Source of the DNA: Rotaria sordida
Taxonomy: Eukaryota > Rotifera > Eurotatoria > Philodinida > Philodinidae
Assembly: GCA_905250125.1 (NCBI GenBank)
Contig: CAJNOL010000684.1
Span: forward strand, 1 to 64,000
Length of the DNA: 64,000 bases
Direction: 5' to 3'
In this document: piece after piece, positions 58,813 to 64,000 of the stretch
Layout: the number at the start of each line of letters is the position of its first letter
Numbering within the stretch: the first letter of the stretch is position 1
Made by a program: the position numbers and the translations under genes
Notes under the pieces: model-generated
Databases searched by the model: none
Told to the model about the DNA's origin: nothing
Seen by the model: the letters and a program-made list of their open reading frames with translations, nothing else

Positions 58813-59559
58813 TTAAATTCTATCTTTAATTGCATCAAAGATCAATGTTGCCATACGATCATATCCAGCAGCTGTCAAATGAATAGTATCATCCCAAATT
58901 TGTTCTCGTTCTTTATTGTCGTCTACAGAATGATAAGGTATACCTTTGTCAAGATCCACTAGATACACTCGATTTTGATCATTAGCATTAGCCACATAAT
59001 CTCGAATCATTCTATTCAATTCTTGTCTATTTTTATCTCTAGCATGTGTTGGTGAATCATGTGCATTTTCAATAACAGTCATTGCTACCAACTTAGCTTT
59101 TGATTGTACACGATTAAGACACATCTCATACATTGGCTCTAAACCTTTCTTAAAAATATCTTCAGCCGATGAACTCGAACCCAAATCATTGGTACCACCC
59201 AGTATAATAATCCAGTCGTAGGATACATTGTTTTCAAGCAGCCTACGAAGTCTTTTAACCATGCTAGGTACAACCCGTTCACCACTTACACCTTGTTGAT
59301 GTATCTTTACAGGAATGTTGGCTGAGTCGAACAAATTTGTTAGATGTGTTGCATATGGATGAAAAGCTAGACCATAACGATAATACCCTTCTGTAAGAGA
59401 ATCACCAAAAGCAAGAATATGTAGTGGTTGTTGTTGTTGTTGTCCGTTTTTCGAAAGCATTACAAGTAAAACGATACACGTGAATAAAAGACCAATACAA
59501 ATGTATGCTTGATAATGTTGCATTCTGGCTCTTGCACAACCATAAATAAATGAAAGCAA
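58813..59559 (-). CDS. SGNH/GDSL-family hydrolase with N-terminal signal anchor
   Basis: Intronless; 248 aa from 59559 or 236 aa from a second ATG at 59523 (MQHYQAY), which places the hydrophobic segment AYICIGLLFTCIVLLVMLSK close to the N-terminus and is my preferred start. The four SGNH blocks are clear: catalytic Ser in FGDSLTEGYY, Gly in HQQGVSGERV, Asn in ILGGTNDLGSS, and Asp/His in WDDTIHLTAAGYDR. Such enzymes are esterases or lipases on acyl, acetyl or lysophospholipid substrates; the true substrate is unknown. The anchor suggests a secreted or membrane-tethered lumenal enzyme. A Gln run follows the anchor. The absence of introns contrasts with almost every other gene here. Confidence 0.9.
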   Translation of the reverse strand: MLSFIYGCARARMQHYQAYICIGLLFTCIVLLVMLSKNGQQQQQPLHILAFGDSLTEGYYRYGLAFHPYATHLTNLFDSANIPVKIHQQGVSGERVVPSMVKRLRRLLENNVSYDWIIILGGTNDLGSSSSAEDIFKKGLEPMYEMCLNRVQSKAKLVAMTVIENAHDSPTHARDKNRQELNRMIRDYVANANDQNRVYLVDLDKGIPYHSVDDNKEREQIWDDTIHLTAAGYDRMATLIFDAIKDRI

Positions 59560-61019
59560 CGTGTGTCATTTCCTAATGATTCACATTGAAAACACTCTTT
59601 CTTTCTTTCGTTCTTTCTTTCTTTTTTTCTTTCTGTCATAGCTTTGACAGAGAAGGGTACATATATACTTTATGTTTTGAAGGTAGTGTAATCGATTGAT
59701 ACGATTCTTTATTATTATATTACCTGTCGTACCAATCGAATCCATTCATTAGTTAAATTCAAGACATTTCAATGACTGTAAAACCAATATAATTGAGAGA
59801 CCCACAGAGTAGTATAAAAGTTCGCCTTCTTTCTCCACCGATTCATTAAATATATGCTCTGGCTAATCGAAAAAGTGTTTTGAAAAGCGAATTTTCAGCA
59901 AATTTTTCAAGCACTCCGGTTAAATAACTACATTTATAAACGACCGTATTCCAAATAATACAGGAATTTACATAGCTTAGCTTTACAATCGTATATCTCG
60001 GTGTTGTATACAAAGGAATATGATGAATTACGAAAACAAAAAATGCTCGATTAATGTCTTCGTGCATGGTGTCAGTTTTGCTTTTTATTTTTCCATATAT
60101 GATGAGTCGTTATGGTCTGGTCTTCTATTCAGATCTACAGCTAGTATTAATTGTCGAGAAGATGTCAGGCTATTGAATCTACTACTAGACAGCAGTCCAT
60201 ACCGAAAAGTAGTCGAAAGGTAGGAATATTCTTCCTTTCTTCTATATATGATACTATTGCTTTGTATGTAGTAACAGATATATACGATCGTAATTGTGAA
60301 CTAAATGAACTGCCAAAAGATCGTCTTATATGACTTAACACAATTGTTTACGAGCATATGCAAACTCCATACTGTTCTTCCTAAATATGCGTCGCAATCG
60401 CTATTTTATTTTCATACAATCAAATGGCGTAAATAATATACTAATTCAAAAACCAAAAAATGAGACTACTGATAATCATTCATTTTTATAAATTTAGCTG
60501 TATTCTTAAAAAAAGGACAGTATCATCAGCAAGTGATGAAAAACTGTCAAGTCTTATGGTACTATTCTTTCTTTGCTATGAAGAAGACGGAGTGGCGTGA
60601 CGTCGCTGATTTGAAAATATCAAGGTCTAATTTACGCATCAATATGTTTTTTAACAACTGTTCACATCACTTATAAAAATATCAATATAATTTTAATTTT
60701 TTCCTGAACAGGTTAAGAATTGTCATTTCTCAATTGAAGCGAATTAAGTTCAGTCTAGTTCATAATACAAAATTTTATTGTAAATCTGGAACACATAATT
60801 TCTTTGTAGATGCCACTAGTATACAATAAAACAGTGTCTACTTGATTATAAATCGATCTTGATCTCTCCAATGTATTCTTACTCAATTATTTTGCAAGTT
60901 ACTGCTCTTCTGCTTATCGTTCTTTCGTCATAATCTGTCGAAATTTTATGATAAGTCTATATCCAAACATTCATTTTTTTTTTATAAATCTCTTCTGTGA
61001 TATCTGACAAGTACGAATA
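59560..61019. other. Divergent intergenic region between the SGNH hydrolase and Brr2
   Basis: About 1.46 kb carrying both promoters by position. A TTTC-type tract at about 59597-59634 is the only simple repeat seen. Frames at 60020-60333 lack family features and are treated as chance. Confidence 0.5.
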
Positions 61020-64000
61020 ATGGCTGACAAAGTTGCTCGCCATTCCCAATATAATCATAAATCTGTAAGTTTACAATTTTAATTATACTTTAAGCAATAT
61101 CTTAGACCTTTTCTTTAAACAGAATTCAAATCTAGTCTTGCCAACGAATTCATCATCGAATGATCAACATGAACGTAATAAATCTACTGGTGAAGTACAA
61201 TCAATTGTTGAAGATATAAAAGATTTTCGAATGGGTGATCGAGTACAACACACACGACCAGCATCTATTAATAAGTTCGTTATTTCATATTTATTTATTT
61301 ATTTTCTTATTTTATATGTTTTATTTATTTAGAAAACAAAAGAAAGATGAAGATCATTCATCGATCTATGATATAACTCGATTTAAAGGACAAACATTAC
61401 TTAGTGATTTAACAGATGATACATCTAATATTTTATATCAACCAAAAACTTATGAAACAAAACAAATATATGAAACTTTACTTAATTTTATTCAAGAAAC
61501 TATTGGTGATCAGGTTTGTTTTCTTTTTTTCTTTTCAACACAAAAACATTTTTTCATTCGATTTCTTATTTTAATTTAGACACAAACTATTTTACGCAGT
61601 GCTGCTGATGAAATATTAATTTTACTTAAAGATAATAAATTAACTAATCAAGATCGTAAAAATAAAATTGAAACATTATTAAAACCAGGCATGTCTGATG
61701 AACGTTTTAATTTTCTTATTAATCTTAGTAAAAAAATTACCGATTGGTCGTTCGACATTGAAAGTAAGTGGAGAACAAAAAAGGAAAAGGAATGTAATCA
61801 ATAATCAATATTCTATTTTTTTAGATGATACAATCGATGAAACAATTGGTGTTCCTATTCAATTTGAAGGTTCAAGCGATGATGATGATGACAACGAAGA
61901 TGAAATTTCCGATGTTGGAGAAATTCCAATGGATGAAAATATTCAAGAAACAAGTTATTGCATAAGAGTAATTTATTATTTTGTTTTTTTGTTTTACAGT
62001 AGTTGCAAGAAGTCAATCCTTTTGCCTAATATTTTGATTACATATAGAGTTCGGTAAATTCTGATTACAAATAGCAACTCGAAGTCGATAGGTCTTAATG
62101 AAAAGGATTTACAATGACACCATTGTTTCTTTCCCTAGGGTGCAAAAAAGATTTTTTTCTAGACACTTTCTAATTTTCCGCTATTTAAATGTACTAACCT
62201 CTATAAGATTCGCATGTCTATATTGTCTCACAAGTAAAGTACTTCAATCCGCTGTAATCTTGAAGCGTGGGAAAGTCTCCATTGCCTGCAACAGTCTCAG
62301 CATGGATCTCTTCTTCATTGACGATTGCAATCGTGAAATACGATTAGAACAGGATAATCATTGAAGAAAATCTCAAGAGAAATGGCTAAAATTAGCCAGA
62401 GATATGTGTCACTTTTCAACGATTTTCATTAACTGTCATGTAGGAATTAATCTAAAAGATTACTTCATAAATCAAGCAAAGTAAAACTATTTGATATGAG
62501 ATTTTTATTAGTGATAGTGGCAGCACCGAGCTGTCAAATGAAGAGTTCAATGTTATTCTATGTTGAAATATTCTTGTCTGAAGCAAGAAAAAATCTATAT
62601 TGACCTTCTAGTTTCTCTACATGAAGGCTGATCAAGTTCTGATTAGTCTTTGCAATCAGAGTTCAACATACTCTATTTGTAAACAAACTAAGAGACTAAA
62701 GGATTAAAGTTTAGATACATTTTACTTAGTAGTAGGACTTTTTGTGACTATTGTATTTTATATAAATTAAAACGAACTAAATAATTTTTTTTAGAGTGAT
62801 GATTTAATTCGAACAAATAATACATTACAACCACATGCAATTGATGCATTTTGGTTAGAACGTAATTTAAGCAAAATCTATCCGAATATTACAGATGCAA
62901 AAAACAAAGCTGAAGAACTTCTTGATATTCTTAAAACAACATCGAATAATCATGAATTAGAAAATAAACTTATTATATTACTTGGTTGTGAACAATTTGA
63001 ATTTATTAAAACATTACGAACACATCGACAAATGAGTAAGCTTATCCTCTTTTGTCTTTTTTTTCATAAATAATAAACATCTTTTCCTTTTTTTCTTTTT
63101 TAATAGTTCTTTATTGTATTCTACTTGCAAGAGCACAAACTACATTAGAAAAAACACATATTGAAGAAAAAATGAGAAATAATCCAGAATTAATATGGAT
63201 ATTGCATGATTTATCAACATTACAAATTAATCGTGATCAAGAAAACATGGAAATAGATAATAATAATACAACACATCAAATTCTTGATTTTGAAGATTTA
63301 ACATTTCATCAAGGAAATCATTTTATGTCAAATAAAACTTGTCAATTACCAAATGGATCTTTTCGTTTACAAAAGAAAGGTTATGAAGAAATACATATAC
63401 CTTCTCTTAAACCTTCAAGATTTAATTCCGACGAAGTAAGTTAAATAAAAGTTTTTATAAAACATGATCTAAAAGGAGTTTTGAAGTATAGGAATGAAAA
63501 TCTGATACTTTTTGATGATTTAAATAGTGCAACATATACTCCGACATATGTGCAATTTAATAGTATAAAAAAGTCTTTGCTCTTCTTGTTACTATTAGTC
63601 GGAAAACACAGAGAAAATCCTCGTCAAAAAATGTTGCTTATAAAAATTAGGAGTTTTTTTTTTTACTGTAAATTAAAGACATCCCTGAGAAAATTATATA
63701 TAATCTGAAATTGTTTTTCAATCTTTCGATTCGAAAAAAAACCAATTTTCGCGTTTATTTGTTACAATCTTCTATAACTTCGAATCAAGCGAAACTTCAG
63801 TACTCTGAAGTACAAAATGAAATATAGTACTTCGGAGTGTTGAAGTCTCGCTTTTTTTTCCCTTTAATATCCAACCATAATATCAATATATCATTAGCGC
63901 ATGAGTTCCAGAGCCGAGCTCAAGGCTTTCTAGAAAAGTCTCGAATTTTAATCTTGCAAAGATAGTGTTATTATTTTTCTAAACAAATTTTAGATTCTTT
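61020..64000 (+). CDS. SNRNP200: Brr2 / SNRNP200, U5 snRNP RNA helicase (N-terminal part, runs off window)
   Basis: Exons 61020-61064, 61123-61274, 61333-61513, 61580-61763, 61825-61967, 62795-63035, 63107-63435; 425 codons in the window with all phases consistent. A further acceptor, AAATTTTAG, at 63985-63993 probably opens the next exon. MADKVARHSQYNHKS and NSNLVLP match the Brr2 start; then STGEVQSIVEDIKDFRMGDR, FKGQTLLSDL, the PWI-like region ending HAIDAFWLERNL ... ILKTTSNNHELENKL, LRTHRQMILYCILLARAQ, and the conserved plug FEDLTFHQGNHFMSNKTCQL with GYEEIHIPSLKP. The helicase cassettes lie beyond the right edge. Brr2 unwinds U4/U6 snRNA during spliceosome activation in the nucleus. The intron at 61968-62794 is 827 bp; the last seen intron is about 558 bp. 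Confidence 0.95.
63787..63853. repeat. Small hairpin-forming inverted repeat in a Brr2 intron
   Basis: Arms 63787-63813 and 63827-63853: about 23 of 27 bases pair (AAGCGAAACTTCAGTACTCT against its near complement), with a 13-base loop. No target duplication could be confirmed. Confidence 0.5.

Noticed and set aside
60020-60333. Overlapping frames upstream of Brr2
   Set aside because: No recognisable motif and no exon context; likely chance.
1-64000. CRISPR arrays, bacterial operons, rRNA and tRNA genes
   Set aside because: The window is eukaryotic; no regularly spaced repeats were seen, and no tRNA or rRNA sequence could be recognised by eye (a covariance-model scan would be needed to exclude tRNAs).

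Overview
The window is eukaryotic, strongly AT-rich (I judge about 75% A+T by eye) and gene-dense. Coding sequence is broken into many short exons. Most introns are about 45-90 bp with GT-AG ends, and a few are 0.6-1.8 kb. An innexin together with metazoan nuclear and signalling genes points to an invertebrate animal. The compact AT-rich introns, many splice acceptors lying directly on start codons, and closely spaced head-to-tail gene pairs would fit a bdelloid rotifer of the Rotaria type. That placement is an inference; nothing in the window proves it.

Layout. 1-12 kb: a PI-PLC X-domain protein (minus, runs off the left edge), PXK (minus, 13 exons), an unknown basic/acidic protein followed 139 bp later by a small tail-anchored R-SNARE-like protein (both plus), and the transcriptional cofactor SSBP/SSDP (minus, 14 exons). 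12-18 kb: mostly non-coding, with two small uncertain genes and a 1.3-kb foldback element. 18-28 kb: two head-to-tail polycystin-2 paralogues (minus), a full-length one (837 aa) and a shorter one (587 aa). 31-37 kb: an innexin (plus) and a C2H2 zinc-finger protein with a ZAD-like N-terminal domain (minus). 37-42 kb: low-complexity, microsatellite-rich non-coding DNA. 42-51 kb: a bacterial-type short-chain dehydrogenase (minus), the TFIIA gamma subunit and a TP53BP1-like tandem-Tudor/BRCT protein (both plus, 129 bp apart). 51.7-59.5 kb: a decayed gene, a type II transmembrane trypsin-like protease (minus), a 620-bp palindrome and an intronless SGNH/GDSL hydrolase (minus). 61 kb to the end: the N-terminus of the spliceosomal helicase Brr2/SNRNP200 (plus, runs off the right edge).

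The genes do not form a pathway; this is an ordinary housekeeping and signalling neighbourhood. Three signals go beyond plain annotation. First, three same-strand pairs sit 130-200 bp apart with an AG acceptor at or near the downstream ATG, which looks like operons resolved by spliced-leader trans-splicing. Second, a set of long imperfect palindromes (foldback or MITE-like elements, 0.3-1.3 kb) lies in introns and intergenic DNA, and one family occupies the same intron of both polycystin-2 paralogues. Third, some gene structures are unusual: a TP53BP1 with one BRCT and an altered Tudor cage, a truncated polycystin, and a ZAD-like zinc-finger protein outside its usual lineage. One of the two 10-N gaps looks like an assembly artefact.

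Exon coordinates were derived by hand from GT-AG sites, reading frame and similarity to known families, and may be off by a base or two in places. UTRs were not defined.
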